This document shows, one piece after another, positions 27,102-35,086 of a stretch of DNA of 64,000 bases. The notes below the pieces were generated by a model. It was not told the origin of the DNA. It did no database searches and was given only the letters and a program-made list of their open reading frames with translations. Location of the stretch: positions 186,001 to 250,000 of the forward strand of contig NZ_JBHRZT010000072.1 in NCBI RefSeq assembly GCF_042649685.1, in the 5' to 3' direction. The translations under genes were made by a program, and so were the position numbers. Every line of letters starts with the position of its first letter. Positions within the stretch are counted from its first letter, which is position 1. Origin of the DNA: Bacillus_BA songklensis (GTDB lineage Bacteria; Bacillota; Bacilli; Bacillales; Bacillaceae_H).

Positions 27102-27130
27102 GAATATATTAATGAAAACAAGGGGGAAAA

Positions 27131-28801
27131 ATGATGGCAACATCTGAGGACATGATTCGTGCACCACGAGGTACAGAGTTGAATACAAAGGGATGGGTTC
27201 AAGAAGCTGTTCTTCGTATGCTAATGAATAATTTAGACCCGGAAGTAGCGGAGCATCCTGAAAAGCTGGTTGTTTACGGTGGGATTGGAAAGGCAGCACG
27301 AAACTGGGAAGCATTTAATCGCATTGTCGCCTCACTAAAAGAGTTAGAGGAGAATGAAACGTTATTAATTCAATCAGGAAAGCCTGTTGCCGTGTTCAGG
27401 ACTCATAAAGATGCACCGCGTGTTCTTTTAGCCAATTCGAATATCGTTCCTGCTTGGGCTAATTGGGAAACATTCCATGATCTCGACAAAAAAGGATTAA
27501 TCATGTATGGGCAAATGACAGCGGGAAGCTGGATTTACATTGGAACTCAAGGGATTGTTCAAGGTACATATGAAACATTTGCCGAGTGTGCAAAGCAGCA
27601 TTTTGGCGGAAGTTTAAAAGGTACCATTTCCGTAACGGCAGGATTAGGCGGCATGGGCGGAGCACAGCCTTTAGCGGTTACGATGAACGGGGGAGCTGTC
27701 ATCGCCATCGAGGTTGATAAATCCCGTATTGAAAAACGTTTAGAAACACGCTATTTAGATACAATGGTGGAATCCCTTGATGAAGCGATTGCATTAGCGG
27801 AAAAAGCCAAAAAGGAAGGAAAGGCTCTTTCCATCGGATTACTTGGAAATGCAGCCGAAATTTTGCCGCAAATGATTGAAAGAAGCTTTATTCCAGAGAT
27901 TGTGACAGATCAAACATCGGCACATGATCCGCTAAACGGTTACTTACCGGTTGGAATGACGCCAGAAAGCGGAGCCGAACTGCGCAGTGCGAATCCTGAT
28001 GAGTATGTAAAACGTTCCAAAGCAAGCATGGCGGTTCATGTTGAAGCACTTCTTGAGATGCAGAAGCGCGGTGCTGTAATTTTTGATTATGGAAATAATA
28101 TTCGTCAAGTTGCTTATGATGAAGGGGTAACCAATGCTTTTGCTTTCCCGGGCTTTGTACCGGCCTATATCCGCCCGCAGTTTTGCGAAGGAAAAGGTCC
28201 GTTCCGCTGGGTAGCACTATCAGGAGACCCGGAAGATATTTATAAAACAGACGAGGTGATTTTACGGGAGTTCTCTCATAATAAACATCTTTGTAACTGG
28301 ATTAAAATGGCGAGGGAGAAAATCCAATTCCAAGGGCTTCCTGCCCGTATTTGCTGGCTCGGTTACGGCGAGCGTGCAAGGTTCGGAAAAATTATTAATG
28401 ATATGGTGGCATCCGGCGAGCTTTCGGCCCCGATTGTGATTGGCCGGGACCATTTAGATGCCGGCTCTGTTGCTTCGCCGAACCGCGAAACAGAGGCGAT
28501 GAAAGATGGAAGCGACGCGGTTGCGGACTGGCCGATCTTAAATGCACTCGTAAACACAGCAGCTGGCGCAAGCTGGGTATCTGTCCATCACGGCGGCGGT
28601 GTAGGAATGGGCTATTCCCTTCATGCTGGTATGGTTGTGGTAGCGGATGGAACGGAAGATGCGGCAAAACGCCTTGAACGCGTATTAACGACAGACCCCG
28701 GGATGGGTGTTGTCCGCCATGTCGATGCCGGCTATGATTTAGCGGTTCAAACGGCAAAAGAAAAAGGGATTAAAATTCCATCATTATATAAATTCACATA
28801 A
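27131..28801 (+). CDS. hutU: Urocanate hydratase
   Basis: A 556-residue canonical urocanase, converting urocanate to 4-imidazolone-5-propionate with bound NAD. All blocks agree with B. subtilis HutU: YGGIGKAARNWEAF, MYGQMTAGSWIYIGTQG, TAGLGGMGGAQPLA, DYGNNIRQVA, the catalytic Cys in ARICWLGYGER and VIGRDHLDAGSVASPNRETE. ATG 27131 follows AAGGGGG. The last codons (YKFT-stop) lie inside the left end of repeat copy D, so the element has supplied the stop codon and final residues. It sits between two copies of the same repeat, apart from the divergent paralogue at 23569. No canonical hutH is in the window. Confidence 0.95.
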   Translation: MMATSEDMIRAPRGTELNTKGWVQEAVLRMLMNNLDPEVAEHPEKLVVYGGIGKAARNWEAFNRIVASLKELEENETLLIQSGKPVAVFRTHKDAPRVLLANSNIVPAWANWETFHDLDKKGLIMYGQMTAGSWIYIGTQGIVQGTYETFAECAKQHFGGSLKGTISVTAGLGGMGGAQPLAVTMNGGAVIAIEVDKSRIEKRLETRYLDTMVESLDEAIALAEKAKKEGKALSIGLLGNAAEILPQMIERSFIPEIVTDQTSAHDPLNGYLPVGMTPESGAELRSANPDEYVKRSKASMAVHVEALLEMQKRGAVIFDYGNNIRQVAYDEGVTNAFAFPGFVPAYIRPQFCEGKGPFRWVALSGDPEDIYKTDEVILREFSHNKHLCNWIKMAREKIQFQGLPARICWLGYGERARFGKIINDMVASGELSAPIVIGRDHLDAGSVASPNRETEAMKDGSDAVADWPILNALVNTAAGASWVSVHHGGGVGMGYSLHAGMVVVADGTEDAAKRLERVLTTDPGMGVVRHVDAGYDLAVQTAKEKGIKIPSLYKFT

Positions 28802-28991
28802 ATAATGGAACATGGACAAAAGCGGTCCATGCTCATTATTTACGCATAAGCGGCTGCCAATCCCCCTTACGGGCTCTTGCCAGCCGCTTATACGAAAACC
28901 TTTGTAAGCCTGCTCAAGGTGAGAGAACAGAAAGGCGCGAATAGAAGAAGGCCCGGTGACAGAGGTTAAAAAATTAAGTAGGACTTATATA
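28785..28991 (+). mobile_element. MITE-like structured repeat, full copy D
   Basis: 207 bp, ends TATATAAATTCACAT and TAGGACTTATATA. Hairpin 1 arms are AAATAATGGAACATGGAC and GTCCATGCTCATTATTT; hairpin 2 is AAGCGGCTG...CAGCCGCTT. Its left 17 bases overlap the end of hutU and provide the TAA stop. Its right end lies 27 bases before the GTG of hutI, so the hutI promoter or leader must involve the element or read-through across it. Confidence 0.82.
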
Positions 28992-29018
28992 TGTTTTAGA
29001 TTAAAAGGGGGAGAGATC

Positions 29019-30335
29019 GTGACATCCATCTTGTATATTAAATGCGCATCACAAGTCGTAACGGTAAGCGGGGGAAGTGATCGGCCAAAGCGCGGCCAAG
29101 ATATGTCGGACATCGGGGTAATCGAAAATGGCAGTGTAGTGATTGACGGCGGAAAGATTGCTTTTGCAGGACCTGATGCTGAAGCGGTACATTATATCAG
29201 CAAATTAAATGGAGAGGTCACAACAATTGATGCTTCGGGTAAGATTGTAACACCCGGTTTAATTGATCCCCATACGCATCTCGTCTTTGCCGGAAGCCGT
29301 GAAAAGGAATTGGAAATGCGGCTAAAGGGGGCCAAGTATCTTGACATTTTAAAACAGGGCGGCGGAATCTTAAGCACTACTAGGAGTACGAGAGAAGCGT
29401 CTGAAGAACAGCTCGTTGAAGAATCAGCCAAACGTTTAAACCGTTTTTTGCAACACGGTGTAACGACTGTTGAAGCAAAAAGCGGCTACGGTTTGACGGT
29501 CGAAGATGAGCTCAAACAGCTGCGGGCTGCAAAAAAATTGAGTGAGCGGCACCCCGTCGATCTTGTTTCCACTTTTATGGGAGCCCATGCGATTCCCATG
29601 GAATATAAAGAAAACCCTGATGAGTTTGTTCGTCTTGTTATTGAGGAAATGATTCCAAAGGTTGCCGAAGAAGGATTGGCAGAGTTTTGTGATGTGTTCT
29701 GTGAAGAAGGGGTATTTACCGTTGAACAATCTGAAAGAATTCTTAAAGCAGGTAAGAAGTTTGGATTAAAACCGAAAATTCATGCGGATGAAATTGTTCA
29801 GTTTGGAGGCGCGGAGCTGGCTGCAAAACTAGGGGCAGTTTCAGCGGATCATTTACTAAAAGCATCTAATGCAGGTATTGGGCAAATGGCTGAAAAAGGT
29901 GTCATGGCTGTACTTTTACCGGGAACAGCTTTCTTCCTGATGGAAAAGCCTGCAAATGCCCGCAAAATGATTGAAGCAGGTGTTCCTGTGGCTCTTTCAA
30001 CAGATCGAAATCCGGGTTCATCTCCCACTGAGTCATTGCCGCTTATTATGAATCTAGCATGCTTAACCATGAAAATGACACCTGAAGAGGTATTGACAGC
30101 TTGTACAATCAATGCCGCGCATGCTATCGGAAAGGCAGATCAAATCGGAAGCATTGAAATTGGGAAAAAAGCAGATCTTGTTTTATTTGATGCCCCGAAC
30201 TATCAGACACTGCAGTATAACTACGGGGTTAATCTTGTTGATACAGTTTTGAAAAACGGCAAAGTTGTGGTGGAAGGAGGGATCATCATTGGAACTAACG
30301 AAGGTTCGCATCCATTCAGCACGTTTGCAAACTAG
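29019..30335 (+). CDS. hutI: Imidazolonepropionase
   Basis: A 438-residue metal-dependent amidohydrolase that opens imidazolonepropionate to N-formiminoglutamate. Family blocks are LIDPHTHLVFAGSRE (HxH metal site), GGGILSTTRSTR, VEAKSGYGL, HADEIVQFGG and STDRNPGSSPTES. The start is GTG 29019, with GGGGGAGAG upstream; a longer frame runs upstream but is formed by repeat copy D. If the island degrades ergothioneine, this enzyme or a relaxed version could also open an oxo- or thioxo-imidazolidine ring. It overlaps the next hydrolase gene. Confidence 0.93.
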   Translation: MTSILYIKCASQVVTVSGGSDRPKRGQDMSDIGVIENGSVVIDGGKIAFAGPDAEAVHYISKLNGEVTTIDASGKIVTPGLIDPHTHLVFAGSREKELEMRLKGAKYLDILKQGGGILSTTRSTREASEEQLVEESAKRLNRFLQHGVTTVEAKSGYGLTVEDELKQLRAAKKLSERHPVDLVSTFMGAHAIPMEYKENPDEFVRLVIEEMIPKVAEEGLAEFCDVFCEEGVFTVEQSERILKAGKKFGLKPKIHADEIVQFGGAELAAKLGAVSADHLLKASNAGIGQMAEKGVMAVLLPGTAFFLMEKPANARKMIEAGVPVALSTDRNPGSSPTESLPLIMNLACLTMKMTPEEVLTACTINAAHAIGKADQIGSIEIGKKADLVLFDAPNYQTLQYNYGVNLVDTVLKNGKVVVEGGIIIGTNEGSHPFSTFAN

Positions 30336-31551
30336 TATCGAACAGCTGGCGGTGTTTGGTCGAAATGAAAAGGGCGGTCTTGACCGGACCACGTTTACTC
30401 CAGCTGAATTAGCAGCAAGAGAATGGTTGAAGCAGCAGCTTCAAGAGTTACCGCTAGATGTAAAAATAGATCAAGCGGCAAATATTTGGGCGAAGCGCTC
30501 GGGTACAGAGAAAACTTTACCTGTTATTGCATTTGGTTCCCATATTGATACAGTGCCAAACGGGGGGAAGTATGACGGAGCACTTGGGGTGTTAACGGCA
30601 TTAGAAATAATGAGGGTACTGGAGGAAGAAAACATTCAGACACGCCACCCGCTGGAGCTTGTTTCATTTACTGCGGAAGAACCTAATCCGTTTGGTCTAT
30701 CCACGTTTGGCAGCCGGGCCCTTACGAAAAAGCTTACACGAAAAGATTTAGAGGGGGTAAAGGACCCGGAAGGAAGGCTCCTGACCGAGGCATTAAAAAG
30801 TGCAGGGGGAGACGCTGAACATTTCGAGAAGGCAGTACGTACCCCTGAAGAATTCAGTGCTTTTCTTGAAGTTCATATTGAACAAGGGAAACGGTTATTA
30901 AATCGCCATATCCCCGTTGGCATTGTGACAGCCATTACCGGTATTTATCGTGAAGAGGTTATGGTTGTTGGTGAAGCCAATCATGCGGGGACAACATTAA
31001 TGGAAGACCGGAAAGATGCGTTAACGGCTGCATCCGAAATCATTTTGGCATTAGAAACGGTATGTCGTCAGCATCGGGCTAACGAAGTAGTGGGTACCGT
31101 TGGAAAAATCACAGTGAGACCCAATGCCGCCAATATTATCCCTGAAGAAGTAACGTTTACATTAGAAATACGCGGCAAAATGCGTGAAGAAATTCAAGAA
31201 GTGATTTCGGCCTGGCAAGAGCGTGTAAAAGAAATAAAAAATCTGCGCTGCGTACAAGTGGAACGACGAGTCCTTTTGGATCAAGCTCCCGCTCCAATGG
31301 ACGGGCAAGTGATTCAAGTGATGCAAAAACAAGCTGGTATATTAGGGTATCCATCCCATTTACTTGGAAGTATGGCTGGCCATGACGCTGCCCATATGAC
31401 TTCTATTACACGGAGCGGGATGTTATTTGTGCCGAGTATAGGCGGTAAAAGCCATTGTCCTGATGAAGAAAGCCGTATAGAAGATATAGAGAAGGCAGCA
31501 AATGTGTTGCTGCATACCATTTTAGAATTAGATCAACAGCTAGATTCTTGA
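30289..31551 (+). CDS. M20-family amidase (N-carbamoyl-amino-acid hydrolase/allantoate amidohydrolase-like)
   Basis: A 420-residue di-metal hydrolase that splits N-carbamoyl or similar caps from amino acids. Metal ligands are GSHIDTVPNGG (His), KYDGALGV (Asp), FTAEEPN (Glu), EVHIEQG (His) and KSHCPDEES (His); the substrate-binding SMAGHDAAHM is present. TTG 30289 is the start, because AAGGAGGG lies seven bases upstream inside the end of hutI; the genes overlap by 47 bases and must be co-translated. In the hydantoin route it would release glutamate from N-carbamoylglutamate; in a classic hut route it could replace HutG by acting on N-formyl- or N-formimino-glutamate. The exact cap is not decided by sequence. 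Confidence 0.87.
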   Translation: MELTKVRIHSARLQTSIEQLAVFGRNEKGGLDRTTFTPAELAAREWLKQQLQELPLDVKIDQAANIWAKRSGTEKTLPVIAFGSHIDTVPNGGKYDGALGVLTALEIMRVLEEENIQTRHPLELVSFTAEEPNPFGLSTFGSRALTKKLTRKDLEGVKDPEGRLLTEALKSAGGDAEHFEKAVRTPEEFSAFLEVHIEQGKRLLNRHIPVGIVTAITGIYREEVMVVGEANHAGTTLMEDRKDALTAASEIILALETVCRQHRANEVVGTVGKITVRPNAANIIPEEVTFTLEIRGKMREEIQEVISAWQERVKEIKNLRCVQVERRVLLDQAPAPMDGQVIQVMQKQAGILGYPSHLLGSMAGHDAAHMTSITRSGMLFVPSIGGKSHCPDEESRIEDIEKAANVLLHTILELDQQLDS

Positions 31552-31909
31552 ACTACTCCCACTTACTTCGTTGAAGCAAAAGATTCCTGCGAACACCGAA
31601 CTATCGTTCAGTTTTTTAGCAGGCTAACCCCGTAGTCCCTACGGTTAGAGTTTTTCATCTTGTACGTTGAACACGCCACACTCCCTACTTTAGCTTGGTT
31701 TTCGCAACTTCGGCGAGTGTGGGACGATGGAACGTTGAAGATTTTACGTGACAGACGAATTTCCTGTCACAACCCCATATCTTCAGTTTTCAAAGTGCAA
31801 CTTGTACAGGAATATTATATCGCAAACTTAGGCTAACGCCTACCGAAATTCATCTCCCGCCTACTCATTGGGCTTTGCCCTTCACATTCCTTGAGGTGGG
31901 AGTCTTCTT
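31548..31909 (-). mobile_element. IS200/IS605-type remnant with possible omega-RNA-like end
   Basis: Non-coding ~360-base block between two genes of the island. Read on the minus strand, it ends GAAGTAAGTGGGAGTAGTTCAA, like right ends of IS605/tnpB elements. Just before lie small hairpins (AACCGTAGGGACTACGGGGTT; GAACGATAGTTCGGTGTTC). The other end has an imperfect palindrome, CTCCCACCTCAAGG with CCTACTCATT-type sequence and GGGC-AAA-GCCC in its loop. A promoter-like TATAAT follows it inward. No tnpA or tnpB frame is left. It could be a non-autonomous element or a decayed tnpB unit; the family call is from motif memory only. Confidence 0.5.
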
Positions 31910-31937
31910 TCGGAAAATGATAAAGGGGGGAAGAAAC

Positions 31938-33266
31938 GTGCAGCATGTGTATATAGCCGATTATATATATGTAAATGACCAATTTCAGAAAGATCAAGCG
32001 ATGTATGTTGCAGACGGCGTTATCAAAGAAATCGGGCCAAAGCAGGCACTAGCAGAAAAATATAAAGGAATCTCAACCATCAATTGGGGCGGCAAGGCAA
32101 TTGTTCCCGGCACCATTAATGCCCATAATCATTCCTTCCAAAGTTTACTACGGGGAATCGCCGTTGACCGTCCCTTTTTAGAATGGCGTGACAAGGCACT
32201 CTACCGCTACACACCGCTTTTAGATGAAGAGGCCATTTATACAGGTGCCTTATTTGCTTTTGGTGAAATGTTAAAATACGGAGCGACAACAGTAAGTGAC
32301 TTCTTCTATGTGCATAACGGCGGTACGGCTACTGATGAAGCGGTCATTCAAGCGGCGAAAGATTTAGGTATTCGTCTAGTATTCGCGCGGACGATGTATG
32401 ATTGGGATGGTGCCCCAATTAATTATCGGGAAACAGTGGATGAAGCAGTAGAAAGAACGCGAGCATTAGCAAAGAAATATCAAGGAAATCCGATGATTTC
32501 GATTCAACCGGCACCACACAGTCCGCACGGGGCATCACCGGAGATGATTAAAGCCGGCCATCGCTTAGCACAAGAACTTGATACCCCTTTACATATTCAT
32601 GTTGCCGAAGAAATGTTTGAAGTGGAAGAAACACTTGAAAAATACGGATTACACCCTGTTCATTATTTGGATTCACTTGGTGTAGTCGATGAAAGAATGA
32701 TCGCGATTCACCTCGTTTGGCTCGATGATTCCGAGATTCAACTGTTAGGTCAAAGGAATGCTTCGTTAGCATATTGTCCATCAAGTAATATGTTTTTATC
32801 TGATGGAGTCACACGTATTCCTGATTTGCTTCAGGCAGGTGTACGTATTTCACTCGGCTCAGACGGTGCTTGCAGTAATAACCGCATCAGTGTATTTGAA
32901 GAGATGAGGATGTGTTCTCTTTTGCAGAAAGTAACGAGACTTGACGGTACATGCATTACCGCCAAGCAAGTATATGACATGGGAACAAAAGTCGGCGCAG
33001 AGCTGCTGCGTCTTCCGACAGGGTTGATTAAAGAAGGATTACAGGCGGATTTTGTCACACTAAATGTAAATGATCTTTCCCTCTCGCCAAAGACTGAACT
33101 GTTTGCGAATATGGTTTATTCCCTTCAGCCGAATGCGATTGCAGATGTCGTTGCAGGCGGGAAAATGATTGTGGAAAATGGCAAACTGCTGACGGTTTCC
33201 GAACAAACCATTGTTCAGAAAGTAGATCAGCTATTCGAAAAATGGGCTCTGCAAAATGTAAAATGA
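31938..33266 (+). CDS. Deaminase-type amidohydrolase (desulfhydrase or HutF-like candidate)
   Basis: A 442-residue amidohydrolase of the AtzA/guanine-deaminase/HutF group. GTG 31938 follows AAAGGGGGG. Metal-site motifs are NAHNHSFQ (HxH), LHIHVAEE (His plus Glu), AIHLVWL (His) and SLGSDGACSNN (Asp). Members replace an exocyclic amino, chloro or similar group on a nitrogen heterocycle or amidine with oxygen. In this island two roles fit: loss of sulfide from the thioxo-imidazolidine propionate formed by the divergent hydratase, or HutF-type deimination of formiminoglutamate. It is separated from the M20 gene by an insertion remnant, yet has its own strong ribosome site. Confidence 0.82.
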   Translation: MQHVYIADYIYVNDQFQKDQAMYVADGVIKEIGPKQALAEKYKGISTINWGGKAIVPGTINAHNHSFQSLLRGIAVDRPFLEWRDKALYRYTPLLDEEAIYTGALFAFGEMLKYGATTVSDFFYVHNGGTATDEAVIQAAKDLGIRLVFARTMYDWDGAPINYRETVDEAVERTRALAKKYQGNPMISIQPAPHSPHGASPEMIKAGHRLAQELDTPLHIHVAEEMFEVEETLEKYGLHPVHYLDSLGVVDERMIAIHLVWLDDSEIQLLGQRNASLAYCPSSNMFLSDGVTRIPDLLQAGVRISLGSDGACSNNRISVFEEMRMCSLLQKVTRLDGTCITAKQVYDMGTKVGAELLRLPTGLIKEGLQADFVTLNVNDLSLSPKTELFANMVYSLQPNAIADVVAGGKMIVENGKLLTVSEQTIVQKVDQLFEKWALQNVK

Positions 33267-33291
33267 CACCTGAAAGGTGTCGTTTTACATT
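33257..33291. terminator. Intrinsic terminator at the end of the island
   Basis: ATGTAAAATGACACCT-GAA-AGGTGTCGTTTTACAT is a near-perfect palindrome overlapping the stop codon of the amidohydrolase gene. It closes the catabolic island. Confidence 0.7.
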
Positions 33292-33338
33292 TATTTGGAA
33301 GATGATAGTAATAGAATTGGCTTTCATTCTTTTTATCC

Positions 33339-33360
33339 GTGCCTGTCACTACTCAAAATT
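33339..33360. repeat. Half copy of the GTGCCTGTCAC palindrome
   Basis: TTCTTTTTATCCGTGCCTGTCAC occurs here and in near-identical form before the copy at 54028. Only the left arm is present; the right arm GTGACAGGCAC is missing. Confidence 0.5.
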
Positions 33361-33521
33361 GTTGAAGGATTAAAACTAAACATCTCCTGCACCAAATGTC
33401 AAAAAAACCACTTATTTTCTTTATTTTTAAGAGATTAGTCATAATGAAAGAGGAGATTTGTCTAAAGATGTTGAAAAGGTAATAGGGGAAAAAACGGAAA
33501 AAGAGGGGAATTAAGAAAGCT

Positions 33522-34664
33522 ATGAATGTTAAAAGAGGGGTCCTTTACACATCGTTAGCTCTGTTGCTTGGCGCGTGCAGCCATAATGCGGAGACGACAT
33601 CTGCCAAACCGGAAAACCAAAAAGAGGAAATGGAAGCCGAAGAAACAGTTAAGGTAAAGAAGCAGCCGGATCAAAAGGTAAAAGAGGCAACCAAACTAGA
33701 TAACTCCAAACCGGTAGAGACGTCCATCAAAATTAGTGCAGCGGGAGATTTTACGCTCGGTACAGATGAAAGTTTTTCTTATGCAGGCACTTTTAATGCT
33801 GAAGCAGAAAAGAATGGTCTAGGTTTTTTTACCCGGAATATTAAGAATATTTTTGAAAATGATGATTTAACGACCGTTAACTTAGAGACTACGTTAACGA
33901 ATGCTACACAAAAAGCAGCCAAGACATTCCGCTTTAAGGGCGATCCTTCCTACGTTAATATATTAAAAAACGGAAGTGTTGAAGCGGTAAACCTGGCAAA
34001 CAATCATACGATGGATTATCTCCAGCAAGGATATGATGATACGATTGCCAACCTGAAAAAAGCCCATATCGGTTACTTTGGTTATAAAGATCAATACATA
34101 ACAACGGTTAAAGGAGTAAAGGTAGGGGCTTTAGGCTATAAAGGCTGGGATGATACAGCAGAATCGCGCCAGCAAATCAAAGATGGAATTCAATCCTTAC
34201 GAAACCAAGGGGCTCAGATTGTATTGGTTCATTTCCATTGGGGAGATGAAAAACAGTATGTGCCAAATGGAACTCAAACAGCCCTGGGACGTTTTGCGGT
34301 AGACAACGGAGCGGACCTTGTGCTTGGACATCACCCGCATGTCGTTCAAGGTATCGAAGAATATAAAGGAAAATTTATTGTCTATAGTTTAGGAAACTTC
34401 ATGTTTGGAGGAAATAAAAATCCGAGTGATAAAGATACCTTTGTCTATCAGCAAACCTTCCATATAAAAAATGGTAAGTTAACCGATCAAAAGGAGATTA
34501 AAATCATTCCTTTCCGTATTTCCTCTGTCGCGGCTAGAAATAATTATCAGCCAACGCCGTTAGAAGGTGAAGAAGCGGAACGAGTGAAAAACAAAATCTT
34601 AAATTTATCCGATAAGATTTCCGGCTCTGACTGGGTGGCATATGAGGCTAAAAATAACCATTAA
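33522..34664 (+). CDS. CapA/PgsA-family metallophosphatase-fold lipoprotein
   Basis: A 380-residue surface lipoprotein. The signal peptide ends in the lipobox LLGACS (Cys near 19); a charged Glu/Lys-rich linker follows, then the PGA_cap metallophosphatase fold (~70-370): AGDFTLGTDE, TVNLETTLTN, NLANNHTMDYLQQGYDDT, LVHFHWGDE, LGHHPHVVQG and VYSLGNFMFGG. Family members support export or anchoring of poly-gamma-glutamate (CapA/PgsA), but no capBC or pgsBC synthetase genes are nearby. It may therefore be a stand-alone enzyme of the cell surface. ATG 33522 follows AGAGGGGAA. A strong terminator follows the gene. Confidence 0.85.
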   Translation: MNVKRGVLYTSLALLLGACSHNAETTSAKPENQKEEMEAEETVKVKKQPDQKVKEATKLDNSKPVETSIKISAAGDFTLGTDESFSYAGTFNAEAEKNGLGFFTRNIKNIFENDDLTTVNLETTLTNATQKAAKTFRFKGDPSYVNILKNGSVEAVNLANNHTMDYLQQGYDDTIANLKKAHIGYFGYKDQYITTVKGVKVGALGYKGWDDTAESRQQIKDGIQSLRNQGAQIVLVHFHWGDEKQYVPNGTQTALGRFAVDNGADLVLGHHPHVVQGIEEYKGKFIVYSLGNFMFGGNKNPSDKDTFVYQQTFHIKNGKLTDQKEIKIIPFRISSVAARNNYQPTPLEGEEAERVKNKILNLSDKISGSDWVAYEAKNNH

Positions 34665-34674
34665 TCTATAAATG

Positions 34675-34706
34675 AGGGTGTCCCAACTTTTGGGACACCC
34701 TCATTT
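34675..34706. terminator. Intrinsic terminator after capA-like gene
   Basis: AATGAGGGTGTCCCAA-CTT-TTGGGACACCCTCATT is a perfect long hairpin a few bases after the stop codon. Confidence 0.85.
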
Positions 34707-34776
34707 GCACCTGTCACGATCCGGATATGGCCCAATAAATCGACAGGATGCGTGGGTGGTGACAGGCACTTTTTTA
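34707..34776. repeat. Palindromic repeat with inner AAATCGACAGGATG segment
   Basis: GCACCTGTCACGATCCGG begins and GGGTGGTGACAGGCACTTTT ends this copy. The middle segment AATAAATCGACAGGATG recurs word for word in the copy at 56244, so the loop is part of the repeat and not random. Confidence 0.7.
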
Positions 34777-34950
34777 TTGGGAAAAGTTGTCCGGAAAAAT
34801 AGAAAAGTATTTATTTTAAAAAAGAAGCTTTTAAATGAATTTCTGATAGAATATTATTATATAAATCTAACTTATTTTTTTAGCACTAACTTTCGCTTTT
34901 TATACTGTTCCTGGTCTTTCTGTTCTTACAACTCGAATGATCCCCCGAAG
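34777..34950. other. AT-rich intergenic stretch
   Basis: No gene recognised between the palindrome and the partial repeat element. The stretch is AT-rich and contains no convincing start signal. Confidence 0.4.
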
Positions 34951-35018
34951 GCTTATGCGTAAATAATGGGACATGGATTCTCTTTATCCATGTCACATTG
35001 TTTATGTGGATTTATATA
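34951..35018 (-). mobile_element. MITE-like repeat, partial copy F (hairpin 1 only)
   Basis: On the minus strand it begins TATATAAATCCACATAAA and carries hairpin 1 with arms AAACAATGTGACATGGAT and ATCCATGTCCCATTATTT, then GCATAAGC, where similarity stops before hairpin 2. It lies upstream of a kinase gene in opposite orientation. Confidence 0.7.
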
Positions 35019-35086
35019 AAACAATATTCGGAAAAGATGGACACCTAATCATTCCCTGGAATACTAGATTGGAAGTGGGGTTTTAG

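Noticed and set aside
18713..33266. Reading the whole island as a plain histidine-utilisation operon
   Set aside because: The HutH homologue lacks the MIO triad, the first urocanase is divergent, the transporter is of the quaternary-amine type, and hutP and hutG are absent. A normal hut operon would not need these changes. It stays possible that the canonical hutU and hutI serve histidine together with a hutH located elsewhere.
33522..34664. CapA-like lipoprotein as evidence of a capsule operon
   Set aside because: No ligase or export partner genes are nearby.
34672..34962. Open frame across the terminator and palindromic repeat
   Set aside because: It reads through a perfect terminator hairpin and a mobile palindrome, and its translation is low-complexity; not a gene.
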